64,000 nt of DNA from positions 1 through 64,000 of the forward strand of contig CAZASG010000007.1 of the NCBI GenBank assembly GCA_964487745.1. The letters are read 5' to 3'. The DNA is from Desulfolinea sp964487745. GTDB taxonomy: Bacteria; Chloroflexota; Anaerolineae; Anaerolineales; Villigracilaceae. The translations under genes and the position numbers were made by a program. The first letter of the stretch is position 1. Every line of letters starts with the position of its first letter. The notes beneath the pieces were generated by a model. It was not told where the DNA came from. It was given only the letters and a program-made list of their open reading frames with translations, and searched no databases. Positions 27,390-35,171 of the stretch are shown piece by piece.

Positions 27390-28396
27390 TGGCAAAAAGG
27401 AAGAAAAGCGCACCGCGTTTTTTGATTGTTGTCTGGGCGTTGAATATTTTGGGAGGGCTGGGACTGGCTGCCTTCTTTTTGATCCGGAACGGCGCGAGCG
27501 CGACACATACGCGCCCGATGCTTGCTCCCGTCAACCAAAACGGGGATTCGGCTTTGGCAGCCACCGTCTCATCCGCACCCACACAAGATTTACCCCCGAC
27601 AGCTTATTTGCTCCCGACCGTGACGCCAAATCCGCGCGCCACACAGATCATTGGGCAGACGCCTACACTGCCGAGCATCACTATTGAAGCCCCACACGGA
27701 CGTGCGCAGGTGATCGGTTATTCGGCGGCGGGGCGTCCGTTGGAAGTCTTCCGTTTTGGGAACGGCGCTCGCGAACGCCTGATCGTGGCGGGCATTCATG
27801 GGGGCTATGAAGGGAATACGATCGAACTGGCTGATGAATTAATCGCCCATCTCGAAGAACACCCTGAAGTGATCCCCAGCGATATGACACTGTATATTTT
27901 ACGCAGTCTGAATCCTGATGGTTACGAGCGTGCGCGTGGTTACGAAGGGCGCGTCAACGACCGCGGCGTGGACCTGAATCACAACTTCCCCTATCACTGG
28001 AAATTGGAATGGGACCGTGACGGCTGCTGGAACTACCTCCCGACGACGGGCGGCGCATATCCTGCCTCCGAGCCGGAGACGATTGCATTGATGAATTTCA
28101 TAGAGCTGCATGATTTTGAAGCACTCATTAGCTATCATAGCGCGGCGTTGGGGATCTTTGCTGGTGGCTTACCGCCCTTTACCCCCTCTGAAGATTTGGC
28201 GAAAACCTTGAGCCGCGTCAGCCCCTATCAATATCCGCCCTATGATACGGGTTGTGAATATAGCGGCAACCTGACCGACTGGGCGTCTTCTGTGAAGGGC
28301 ATCCCGGCAGTGGATATTGAATTAACGAATCATCGCGACACGGATTTTAAGATCAATTTGAAGGTCATGGATGCTTTTTTGAAATGGGAGCGATAA
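27389..28396 (+). CDS. Membrane-anchored M14 family zinc carboxypeptidase
   Basis: 335 residues: an N-terminal membrane anchor (about 10-33), a Pro/Thr-rich linker (to about 105) and an M14 peptidase domain. Zinc ligands are visible in GIHGGYEGNTIE (His and Glu) and in SYHSAALGIF (His); the substrate-binding part is DRGVDLNHNFPYHW; the catalytic Glu is in AVDIELTNHRDTDF. It would trim peptides or peptidoglycan stems outside the membrane. The GTG start overlaps the cinA stop, implying coupling. Family is sure; substrate is not. Confidence 0.87.
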   Translation: MAKRKKSAPRFLIVVWALNILGGLGLAAFFLIRNGASATHTRPMLAPVNQNGDSALAATVSSAPTQDLPPTAYLLPTVTPNPRATQIIGQTPTLPSITIEAPHGRAQVIGYSAAGRPLEVFRFGNGARERLIVAGIHGGYEGNTIELADELIAHLEEHPEVIPSDMTLYILRSLNPDGYERARGYEGRVNDRGVDLNHNFPYHWKLEWDRDGCWNYLPTTGGAYPASEPETIALMNFIELHDFEALISYHSAALGIFAGGLPPFTPSEDLAKTLSRVSPYQYPPYDTGCEYSGNLTDWASSVKGIPAVDIELTNHRDTDFKINLKVMDAFLKWER

Positions 28397-28464
28397 ATAA
28401 CTGATTGAGATGGTGTTCACCATATTTACGCAACTAACTATTTTTGGGTTTTAGGGAGGGACGA

Positions 28465-29580
28465 ATGCTAAAAAAGAACCTACGTACTATACTTATTCTC
28501 GTATTATTATGCTCCATATCTTTGTTTATTGGGAGTTCTACACTGCGTGCTAAAAACCAAAGAGAAAAAGCTGTATGGCAAGCTGATATAGGAAGCACAA
28601 TAATATCTCCTCCTGTTGTTAGCTATCCCTACCTGTTCGTACAGACCACAAAAAATATAGTGGCCTTGGATTTTGATACGGGAGATGAATTATGGAAAAC
28701 AAATTGGCCAAGGGATCCTATTGTATCCATAAATACAGCAAACGAAGTTCCGTTAATTTTAGAAGGTAATATGCTTATTGCTCAAAGAGAGAACAGCCCA
28801 GTCGGAGTTTTCTCCGCAGATACTGGGGAGCTTATTTGGCAGCAACAATCTGTGCCAGAAAGTAGTGCCTATGTTATTAATGTTCATGAAGGGGATATTT
28901 ACATCGCTCGATACAATTCAAACCTGAGATCTGTGAACTTAGCAAATGGAGTTGAAAATTGGTACGCAACAGTTCCTAGCCGAAAAATCCCGCAGAACAT
29001 TTTCCACAAAGATAACTTGGTCTATTTATTTACAGGCACATCCCTTTCAATCTTTAACCAAGCTAATGGAATTGAGATTATAGATAAAGACAGAATTCAA
29101 GGGGTTGTCGGCGGCCAAGCTGAAGATAAGGATGTTTTTTATTTGGCGTATATTCAAGGTGAATGCTCGTTTACATCTTTAGAAATATCAAACCTCAGTG
29201 AAAATTGGTGTGTTTCTGCGAAAAAGGCTTCTCCTTTGTCACGAGTTAATGCCGTTGTTGTACACGGTGAAGTGGTTTATGTTTCAGGCAGCAAATTGGT
29301 CGCACTTTCTAAACAAACTGGTGAAGTCTTGTGGAGTATCTCTGGAGATACATTTAGCACACCTTATTTTTATCAAGAAAAGCTATATGTTCAAGGAAAA
29401 ACTCAAATCTTTGAAATAGATCAGAAAACAGGAAAAATAAATAAATCGATTCCTTTACCAGAAATTTTTCCTGTCATCTCTTGGGGTTTGTATCGACAGG
29501 TTGACATCGTTGGCTATGAAGATTATCTGTTTGTAAGCTCTGGATCAAATCTTTACTCATTTAGTTTGTCCCAAGAGTAA
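28465..29580 (+). CDS. Secreted PQQ-type beta-propeller repeat protein
   Basis: 371 residues with an N-terminal membrane anchor or signal peptide (about 7-25). The rest consists of PQQ-like propeller blades, for example VVSYPYLFVQTTKNIVALDF with DTGDELWKTNWP, SADTGELIWQQ, ANGVENWYA and SKQTGEVLWSISG. No catalytic PQQ-dehydrogenase residues are evident, so it is probably a structural or binding protein outside the cell. ATG 28465 has AGGGAGG 5 bases upstream and is preferred to TTG 28444. The gene is markedly AT-richer than its neighbours, suggesting recent acquisition. Confidence 0.78.
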   Translation: MLKKNLRTILILVLLCSISLFIGSSTLRAKNQREKAVWQADIGSTIISPPVVSYPYLFVQTTKNIVALDFDTGDELWKTNWPRDPIVSINTANEVPLILEGNMLIAQRENSPVGVFSADTGELIWQQQSVPESSAYVINVHEGDIYIARYNSNLRSVNLANGVENWYATVPSRKIPQNIFHKDNLVYLFTGTSLSIFNQANGIEIIDKDRIQGVVGGQAEDKDVFYLAYIQGECSFTSLEISNLSENWCVSAKKASPLSRVNAVVVHGEVVYVSGSKLVALSKQTGEVLWSISGDTFSTPYFYQEKLYVQGKTQIFEIDQKTGKINKSIPLPEIFPVISWGLYRQVDIVGYEDYLFVSSGSNLYSFSLSQE

Positions 29581-29647
29581 CCATCATTTATTATTTTTGT
29601 TGGTAAAGGTTTTAGGGATTATGGACAAGCAAGATGTCTATAAAACA

Positions 29648-29729
29648 AAACTTCCGAAGTCTTCAAGACTTCGAAAGTTTCTCTTTGTACCGATTCAAAT
29701 TGGTTCAATCTTAAAGATTGAACCAATTT
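29648..29729. repeat. Two tandem 33-base palindromes, probable bidirectional terminators
   Basis: First: 16-base arms 29648-29663 and 29665-29680 around a single central C, one mismatch. Second: perfect 16-base arms 29697-29712 and 29714-29729 around a single A. They lie between the convergent propeller gene and rny and can terminate both transcripts. Confidence 0.75.
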
Positions 29730-29750
29730 GCAATTTTCGGAAAGTTAACC

Positions 29751-31274
29751 TTACTTCGCGTAATCAATTGCCCGCGTTTCGCGGATAACGATCACCTTGA
29801 TCTGACCGGGATATTGCATGGTCTCTTCGATCTGTTTGGCGATGTCGCGCGCCAGCTTGCCAGCAGTGAAGTCGTCGATTTCTTCGGGGCGGACGATGAT
29901 GCGTACTTCACGTCCCGCCTGGATGGCGTAGGCTTTCTGGACACCTTTGAAGGAGGCTGCCAGATCTTCTAGCGCGCGAATGCGTTTGATATAGGCTTCG
30001 AGGTCTTCGCGCCGGGCGCCGGGGCGGGCACCGGAAATGGCATCGGCAGCTTCGGCGATGACGGCTTCGACGGATTCTTGGTCCACTTCGTGATGGTGGG
30101 ATGCAATGGCGTTGACGACCTTTTCGTTCACGCCGTAACGGCGACAAAATTCGGCGCCGAGCATAGCGTGCGTGCCTTCCTGGTTGTGGTCCATCGCTTT
30201 GCCGACATCATGCAGGAAGCCGCCCATTTTGGCGATCTCGATATCCGCGCCGAGTTCGGCAGCCAGAATGCTGGCGAGTTTTGCCACTTCCACTGCGTGG
30301 GCAAGTTGGTTCTGGCCGTAGGATGTGCGGAATTTCAGACGTCCCATCATACGCAGGACTTCGGATTTCAAGCCGCGTACACCGGCATCGTAGGCAGCTT
30401 GTTCGCCAGCTTCTGCCATGATCTTGTCGACGGCTTTGGTCTCTTCCTTGACGATCTTTTCGATATGCGCAGGGTGGATGCGCCCGTCGAGGGTCAGGCG
30501 GGTCATTGCTCGGCGACCAATCTCGCGCCGTACCGAGTCGAAGCAGGAGATGGTAACGGCTTCCGGTGTATCGTCGACGATCACGTCCACACCGGCAGCC
30601 TGCTCAAATGCACGGATGTTGCGTCCGTTCCGTCCGACGATACGACCTTTCATGTCGTCGTTGGGGAGGGGGACGATCTTGGAAGTCACTTCCGAAACAT
30701 GCTCGGAGGCGACGCGCTGGATGGCGTCGGCGACGAGTTTGCGGGCGCGTTTTTCGCCATCTTCACGGGCTTCGGCTTCGATCTGGCGGATGATGCGTGC
30801 CATATCGCCGCGGGCATCTTTTTCAACTTCGGTGAGAATGGATTCCCGCGCTTCATCTCTGGTCATTTGGGAGATCTCTTCGAGCTTTTGTAACTGCTCG
30901 TTGTATTTTCGGTCGATCTCGTTTGAGCGACGATCAACGGCGCTTTGGCGTTTGTTGAGCACCTGTTCACGCTGTTCTACTTTTTCAACGCGATTATCAA
31001 GTTCGTTGCGCCGTTTTTGCAGGCGGCTTTCATCCTGATTAAGCTCACGCCGACGCTCTTTGAGCTCTTTTTCTGCGTCTTGCATGACTTTGAGGGCATT
31101 ATCACGCGCCTGGATCTCGATCAGGCGGGCTTGTTCGCTGGCGCCTTTGAGGATATCTTCGGCTTTACTTTGATCTAATTGGCGACGGCGTTCTACCTGG
31201 AAGCGATGAGCGATATAGCCCACGACTAAACCCAGGATCAGCGCCAGTGCCGGGGTGAAAAATTGTTGATTCAT
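29751..31274 (-). CDS. rny: Ribonuclease Y
   Basis: 507-residue membrane-anchored endoribonuclease that starts mRNA decay. It shows the full family order: an N-terminal helix (about 8-24, LALILGLVVGYIAHRF), a long charged coiled coil to about 180, a KH domain (GRIVGRNGRNIRAFEQAAGV near 210-229) and an HD phosphodiesterase domain (GGFLHDVGKAMDH near 345-357, with HHHEV later). RBS AGGAAG precedes the ATG on the minus strand. recX lies 18 bases upstream, so the two may be co-transcribed. Confidence 0.96.
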   Translation of the reverse strand: MNQQFFTPALALILGLVVGYIAHRFQVERRRQLDQSKAEDILKGASEQARLIEIQARDNALKVMQDAEKELKERRRELNQDESRLQKRRNELDNRVEKVEQREQVLNKRQSAVDRRSNEIDRKYNEQLQKLEEISQMTRDEARESILTEVEKDARGDMARIIRQIEAEAREDGEKRARKLVADAIQRVASEHVSEVTSKIVPLPNDDMKGRIVGRNGRNIRAFEQAAGVDVIVDDTPEAVTISCFDSVRREIGRRAMTRLTLDGRIHPAHIEKIVKEETKAVDKIMAEAGEQAAYDAGVRGLKSEVLRMMGRLKFRTSYGQNQLAHAVEVAKLASILAAELGADIEIAKMGGFLHDVGKAMDHNQEGTHAMLGAEFCRRYGVNEKVVNAIASHHHEVDQESVEAVIAEAADAISGARPGARREDLEAYIKRIRALEDLAASFKGVQKAYAIQAGREVRIIVRPEEIDDFTAGKLARDIAKQIEETMQYPGQIKVIVIRETRAIDYAK

Positions 31275-31292
31275 GTTCTTCCTCGTTTTCAG

Positions 31293-31940
31293 TTATAGAA
31301 GCTCGTTGTCTTCTTCCGGTTGCACTTCATCCCATAAAGGGCGCAGGAGTGGACTGATGATGCTGTATGAGAACCCACGTCGTGCGAGAAAGGCAGCGAG
31401 CTTGCGGCGAAAATCTTGCCATTCCAGATTCGCCAGTTTTTTTGCTTTCTTGATCCCGGCCTGATAAGCCAAGCTTTCTTCATCGACGAGATCATCCAGA
31501 ATAGGTTGGACAATATCTTCGTCTGTGATCCCTTTTTGGCGGAGTTCAAGCCTGAGTGCTCGTTTTCCGCGGGGACGAAAAGTATTTCTGTTCTCGACCC
31601 ACATTTTCGCGAACTCCTGATCGTTCACAAAGTTTTGTGCCTTGAGACGCTCAATCGTCGCGGGGATAATTTCTTCAGGAACCTTGTATTTGCGCAGGTT
31701 CCTTTCGATCTCTGCAATGGAACGCGGACGGTAGCTTAGAAAGTTTAACGCCCTGATATAGGCCATTTCACTTTCGTCTTTTGCTTGTAATTCGGCGATC
31801 TTCTTCTCGTCGAGTACCTGTCCAATTTGCAACCAGCCAGCTACTATCCGGGTCAGTCCGAAGGCGAATTCGCCATCCAGAAAGATATTGACGCGTTCTT
31901 TATTTTTTCGCTGTACCTTAATTGCAGTGATCTTTGGCAT
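31293..31940 (-). CDS. recX: RecX regulatory protein
   Basis: 215-residue RecX family protein that modulates RecA filaments. It shows the helical repeats of the family: AYIRALNFLSYRPRSIAEIE near 60-79, LKAQNFVNDQEFAKMWVENR near 98-117 and GKRALRLELRQKGITDEDI near 123-141, plus a C-terminal repeat ending LARRGFSYSIISPLL. The N-terminal extension ITAIKVQRKNKERVNIFLDG is typical of longer RecX proteins. No Shine-Dalgarno is visible: a hairpin (31948-31984) ends only seven bases before the ATG. It lies directly upstream of rny. Confidence 0.9.
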   Translation of the reverse strand: MPKITAIKVQRKNKERVNIFLDGEFAFGLTRIVAGWLQIGQVLDEKKIAELQAKDESEMAYIRALNFLSYRPRSIAEIERNLRKYKVPEEIIPATIERLKAQNFVNDQEFAKMWVENRNTFRPRGKRALRLELRQKGITDEDIVQPILDDLVDEESLAYQAGIKKAKKLANLEWQDFRRKLAAFLARRGFSYSIISPLLRPLWDEVQPEEDNELL

Positions 31941-32468
31941 TAAACAAACACAACCGTTGGCCTAGAAAAGGGCCACGGCTGTGTGGGTCTATATACTTCA
32001 ATATATGCCAGACGACGTTTCTATGTTATTCAACTAGAACGAGAATGGTTATATAGTGGTGAGAATTTCACCGAAGGGTACTGGGATGCGTTTTGCTTGA
32101 GTCTGTTTTCTATATTGTTTTCTTTTTGACCGTTTCACATCTGTCCATCATATTTTATGTAAATGGACTGCCCGTTGAATAAAGGGTGTACCCTGAAATT
32201 TTCCAGAAGATCCGTTTTTAAGCCATGGCCGCGAAATTGGGCGGCAGAGAATTCTTTAGTAGGTTCAAGTATTATACATTAAAACCGGATAAATGTGTTT
32301 TAGGGAGCAACTTTGGTCTTGAGGCAGGGTAATAGCAAACATAGTACCTTGCAGGCATCACCTAAATATGTGACAAAAGGAACTATAAGGGGAATCTTCC
32401 TTGTGTCATAATTTCTGTGGTTATAAATTTAATCCACGAAATAGCTAAAAATAGCTAAGGAGTTCGTT
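31941..32468. other. 528-base gap between recX and maeB, structured, no gene assigned
   Basis: It holds the hairpin at the recX start and further small hairpins (GGTGA-GAATT-TCACC near 32068, GTCCAT / ATGGAC near 32150-32173, GCCGC-GAAATTGG-GCGGC near 32229-32246). There is a TATAAT on the minus strand (32271-32276 read in reverse) and a 35-codon frame 32225-32332 (+) without an RBS. The maeB RBS AAGGAG is at 32457-32462. I could not match the region to RNase P RNA, tmRNA, SRP RNA or a riboswitch by eye. Confidence 0.5.
31948..31984 (-). terminator. Terminator-like hairpin abutting the recX start
   Basis: On the minus strand a 14-bp stem with one bulged A (5' arm ACACAGCCGTGGCC, 3' arm GGCCAACGGTTGTGT) is followed by TTGTTT and then the recX ATG. 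It would end a transcript coming from 32.4-32.0 kb or attenuate recX. Confidence 0.6.
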
Positions 32469-34724
32469 ATGAGCAAGATAACTCGTGAAGAGGCTTTGGA
32501 ATATCATCGCTTGGAGGGGAAGCCCGGCAAAGTGGCGATCGTTCCGACAAAGCCCATGGACACGCAGCGTGACTTAAGCTTGGCATATTCACCGGGAGTG
32601 GCTGTTCCTGTATTGGATATTGCTGAGAACGAAGAAGATGCCTATGAATATACATCGAAGGGGAATTTGGTGGCTGTAGTCAGCAATGGGACGGCGATCT
32701 TGGGGTTGGGGAATCGCGGGGCTTTGGCATCCAAACCTGTGATGGAGGGGAAAGGTGTTCTCTTTAAAAAATTTGCTGATGTAGATGTCTTCGATATCGA
32801 AGTAGATGAACTGGATGTTGAAGAGTTCATTAAAGTAACAAAAGCCATCGCTCCGACCTTTGGCGGCATTAACCTGGAAGATATTAAAGCTCCCGAATGC
32901 TTTGAGATCGAAACTCGTCTAAAAGCGGAGCTGCCTATTCCTGTATTTCATGATGACCAGCATGGGACAGCAATCATATCTTCGGCTGGTTTGATCAATG
33001 CTTTGGAAATCATCGGAAAGAAAATTGGAGAGGTAAAAGTCGTTGTCAATGGAGCGGGGGCTTCAGCGATCTCGTGCAGCAAGCTGGCTATTCGTCTGGG
33101 CGTTAAGCCTGAGAACCTGATCATGCTCGATTCTCGCGGCGTTTTGCATACAGAACGCGAGGGATTGAATAAATATAAGCAGCAATTTGTTGTCGAGACC
33201 GATGCCCGAACCCTCGCAGATGCAATGGTTGATGCGGATGTCTTTTACGGGCTTTCGGTAGCCGATGTACTGACTCAGGATATGGTCAAGTCGATGGCAA
33301 AGGACCCGATCATTTTCGCGATGGCAAACCCTGACCCGGAAATTAAGCCTGAACTGGCAAAGGAAGTGCGCCCCGATTGTATTATGGCAACCGGACGCTC
33401 TGACTACCCCAATCAGGTTAATAATGTTTTGGGCTTCCCATTTATTTTCCGTGGGGCATTGGATGTGCGTGCGACGGCGATCAATGAAGAAATGAAAGTT
33501 GCAGCGGTGGAAGCACTTGCCTCTTTGGCGCGTGAGGATGTTCCTGACAGTGTTTTACGTGCCTATGGAAAGGAAAGTATGAAGTTTGGGCGGGAGTACA
33601 TCATCCCTACCGCGATGGATCCGCGCGTGCTCCTATGGGAGGCTCCGGCGATAGCGCAAGCTGCCATGGATACAGGGGTTGCCCGAAAGAAGATCGACAT
33701 CGAGGAGTACCGACAGGAGTTGGCATTCCGCCAGGATGAAGGTGCCCATGTGCATCACTTCATTATGAATAAAGCCAAATCGGACGGTGGTAAGAAGCGC
33801 ATCGTGTTTACCGAGGGTCACCGACACAAGATTATCCGTGCGGCTGCCCGGGTATTAGATGAAAAGATTGGTATCCCGATTCTCTTGGGTGATCCTGAGT
33901 TGATTGAAAAAGGTATTGAAGCTCTGGCGCTTGATTTTTCACCGCAGATCATCAATCCGCGTAAAAACGAGAAATTGGAAGAGTATACACAAGCCTATAT
34001 TAAACTGCGCCAGCGCAAAGGCATGACACTGCCAATAGCGCGCAAGATCATACGCCGCTCGAACCTTTTTGCTCCAATGATGGTGTATATGGGTGATGCG
34101 GATGCGGTTATCTCTGGTTTGACCTATGAGTACCCGGACGTGATCCGCCCGGCGTTGCAGATTCATCATACAGTCGAAGGTACACATCGTGCGGCAGGGG
34201 TTTATCTGATGCTTGTTGATGGACGAGTGTATCTCTTTACCGATGCGACGGTGAATATCGATCCCAGCGCGGAGGATCTGGCAGAGATCGCTGCTCTTGC
34301 GGCGGATTTCGCCAAGGAACTCGAGCTTGACCCACGTGTGGCCTTCCTTTCGTTCTCGAATTTTGGTTCCGCACCGCATCCGCTCTCGAATAAAATTGCC
34401 AAGGCGGTAGAGTTGGTGAAGCAGAATCGTCCCGACCTGGATGTTGATGGTGAGATGCAAGCCGATACGGCGGTCGTTGCGGATATCATTGATAAACGGT
34501 ATCCTTTCAGCAATGTGAAAGATGCCAATGTGTTGGTCTTCCCATCCCTTGAATCTGCTAATATTGCTTATAAGCTCTTGGCACGTCTTGGCAAAGCCAA
34601 GACGATCGGCCCGATCTTGTTGGGGATGGGCGCTCCTGTCCACGTTTTACAGACAGGTGACACTGTAAGTGATATCGTTGAGATGGCTGCTGTGGCTGTG
34701 ATGGATGCGATGAGCCGCAAGTAG
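32469..34724 (+). CDS. maeB: MaeB-type malic enzyme with C-terminal phosphotransacetylase-like domain
   Basis: 751-residue enzyme that oxidatively decarboxylates malate to pyruvate, usually with NADP. Residues 1 to about 420 are the malic enzyme: SLAYSPGVAVPVLDI near 37, GIN-LEDIKAPECFEIE, HDDQHGTAIISSAGL near 161-175 and VVNGAGASAISCSKLAI near 192-208. From about 430 a phosphate-acetyltransferase-like domain follows (TEGHRHKIIRAAARVLDEK), which in MaeB proteins is regulatory, responding to acetyl-CoA in studied cases. RBS AAGGAG. It is monocistronic, with a perfect terminator hairpin downstream. Confidence 0.95.
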   Translation: MSKITREEALEYHRLEGKPGKVAIVPTKPMDTQRDLSLAYSPGVAVPVLDIAENEEDAYEYTSKGNLVAVVSNGTAILGLGNRGALASKPVMEGKGVLFKKFADVDVFDIEVDELDVEEFIKVTKAIAPTFGGINLEDIKAPECFEIETRLKAELPIPVFHDDQHGTAIISSAGLINALEIIGKKIGEVKVVVNGAGASAISCSKLAIRLGVKPENLIMLDSRGVLHTEREGLNKYKQQFVVETDARTLADAMVDADVFYGLSVADVLTQDMVKSMAKDPIIFAMANPDPEIKPELAKEVRPDCIMATGRSDYPNQVNNVLGFPFIFRGALDVRATAINEEMKVAAVEALASLAREDVPDSVLRAYGKESMKFGREYIIPTAMDPRVLLWEAPAIAQAAMDTGVARKKIDIEEYRQELAFRQDEGAHVHHFIMNKAKSDGGKKRIVFTEGHRHKIIRAAARVLDEKIGIPILLGDPELIEKGIEALALDFSPQIINPRKNEKLEEYTQAYIKLRQRKGMTLPIARKIIRRSNLFAPMMVYMGDADAVISGLTYEYPDVIRPALQIHHTVEGTHRAAGVYLMLVDGRVYLFTDATVNIDPSAEDLAEIAALAADFAKELELDPRVAFLSFSNFGSAPHPLSNKIAKAVELVKQNRPDLDVDGEMQADTAVVADIIDKRYPFSNVKDANVLVFPSLESANIAYKLLARLGKAKTIGPILLGMGAPVHVLQTGDTVSDIVEMAAVAVMDAMSRK

Positions 34725-34740
34725 ATTTGTTGTGTAGAGA

Positions 34741-34778
34741 GAAGTGCAACGCATCTATGTGCGTTGCACTTCATATTT
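34741..34778 (+). terminator. Terminator hairpin after maeB
   Basis: Perfect 13-bp stem (34741-34753 with 34760-34772) with a 6-base loop and an AT-rich tail. The arms (AAGTGCAACG...CGTTGCACTT) resemble those of the hairpin at 49358-49389. Confidence 0.75.
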
Positions 34779-34781
34779 AAC

Positions 34782-34809
34782 TTGACTTTCATTTTCTGCT
34801 GTATATAAT
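34782..34809 (+). promoter_or_regulatory. Near-consensus promoter of the serS T-box transcript
   Basis: TTGACT (34782-34787), 16-base spacer, TATAAT (34804-34809). Transcription would start near 34816, just before Stem I of the T-box. Confidence 0.8.
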
Positions 34810-34815
34810 AAGCCC

Positions 34816-35107
34816 ATATTTAACGAACTCGGAGACGAGTAATCGGTACGCTTGTTCAGAGAGCTGTTGGTCGGTGCGAGACAGTCGGCAAACCGGTGAA
34901 ATCCCCTCCGATTGGCACTTCGACAAGCTCAGTGTCACGTCGTTCTTGGAGGGATGCTATGAGATAGTTCGGCATCGTAAGAGAACCGGGTACGCCCGTT
35001 ATCGCGTTCTATGAGGTCGGTCTTTCACGAAGGTGAAAGGTTGGCGAAAGCAGGTGGCACCACGAACGCCCCCTCGTCCTGCTAATTGGATGGGGGGTGT
35101 ATTATTT
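34816..35107 (+). ncRNA. T-box riboswitch (serine, UCC specifier) upstream of serS
   Basis: Stem I: lower helix CGGAG (34830-34834) with CTCCG (34906-34910), loop-E AGTA (34838-34841), upper helix ATCGGT (34842-34847) with ACCGGT (34892-34897). The 3' loop strand reads GAAA then UCC (34902-34904), a serine codon in the specifier position. The T-box core AGGTGGCACCACG is at 35052-35064; its TGGC (35055-35058) would pair with GCCA of uncharged tRNA-Ser (discriminator G). The terminator stem 35070-35079 with 35088-35097 is followed by a T-rich tail. Uncharged tRNA-Ser should favour the antiterminator and serS expression. A dispersed repeat lies inside Stem I. Confidence 0.92.
34914..34936. repeat. 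Dispersed-type repeat inside the T-box Stem I
   Basis: CACTTCGACAAGCTCAGTG (34916-34934) within a small hairpin GGCACT / AGTGTC. This word is a common dispersed repeat in environmental bacterial genomes. It lies on the 3' side of Stem I, between CTCCG (34906-34910) and the presumed basal pairing TCGTT (34940-34944) with AACGA (34822-34826). Confidence 0.6.
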
Positions 35108-35171
35108 AAGCGAATTGTGTCTCGGTCAATGCCGAAACCTAAATCCAACCACAATTCGCAGGAGGTGCAAG

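Noticed and set aside
30078..30893. 271-codon plus-strand frame opposite rny
   Set aside because: Complete overlap with the RNase Y KH and HD domains; no RBS and no recognisable domain.
32225..32332. 35-codon ORF in the recX-maeB gap
   Set aside because: No RBS, a stop directly upstream in frame, and hairpin-rich DNA; kept only as a note on the gap.
31941..32468. RNase P RNA, tmRNA or SRP RNA in the recX-maeB gap
   Set aside because: I looked for their invariant motifs on both strands and did not find them.
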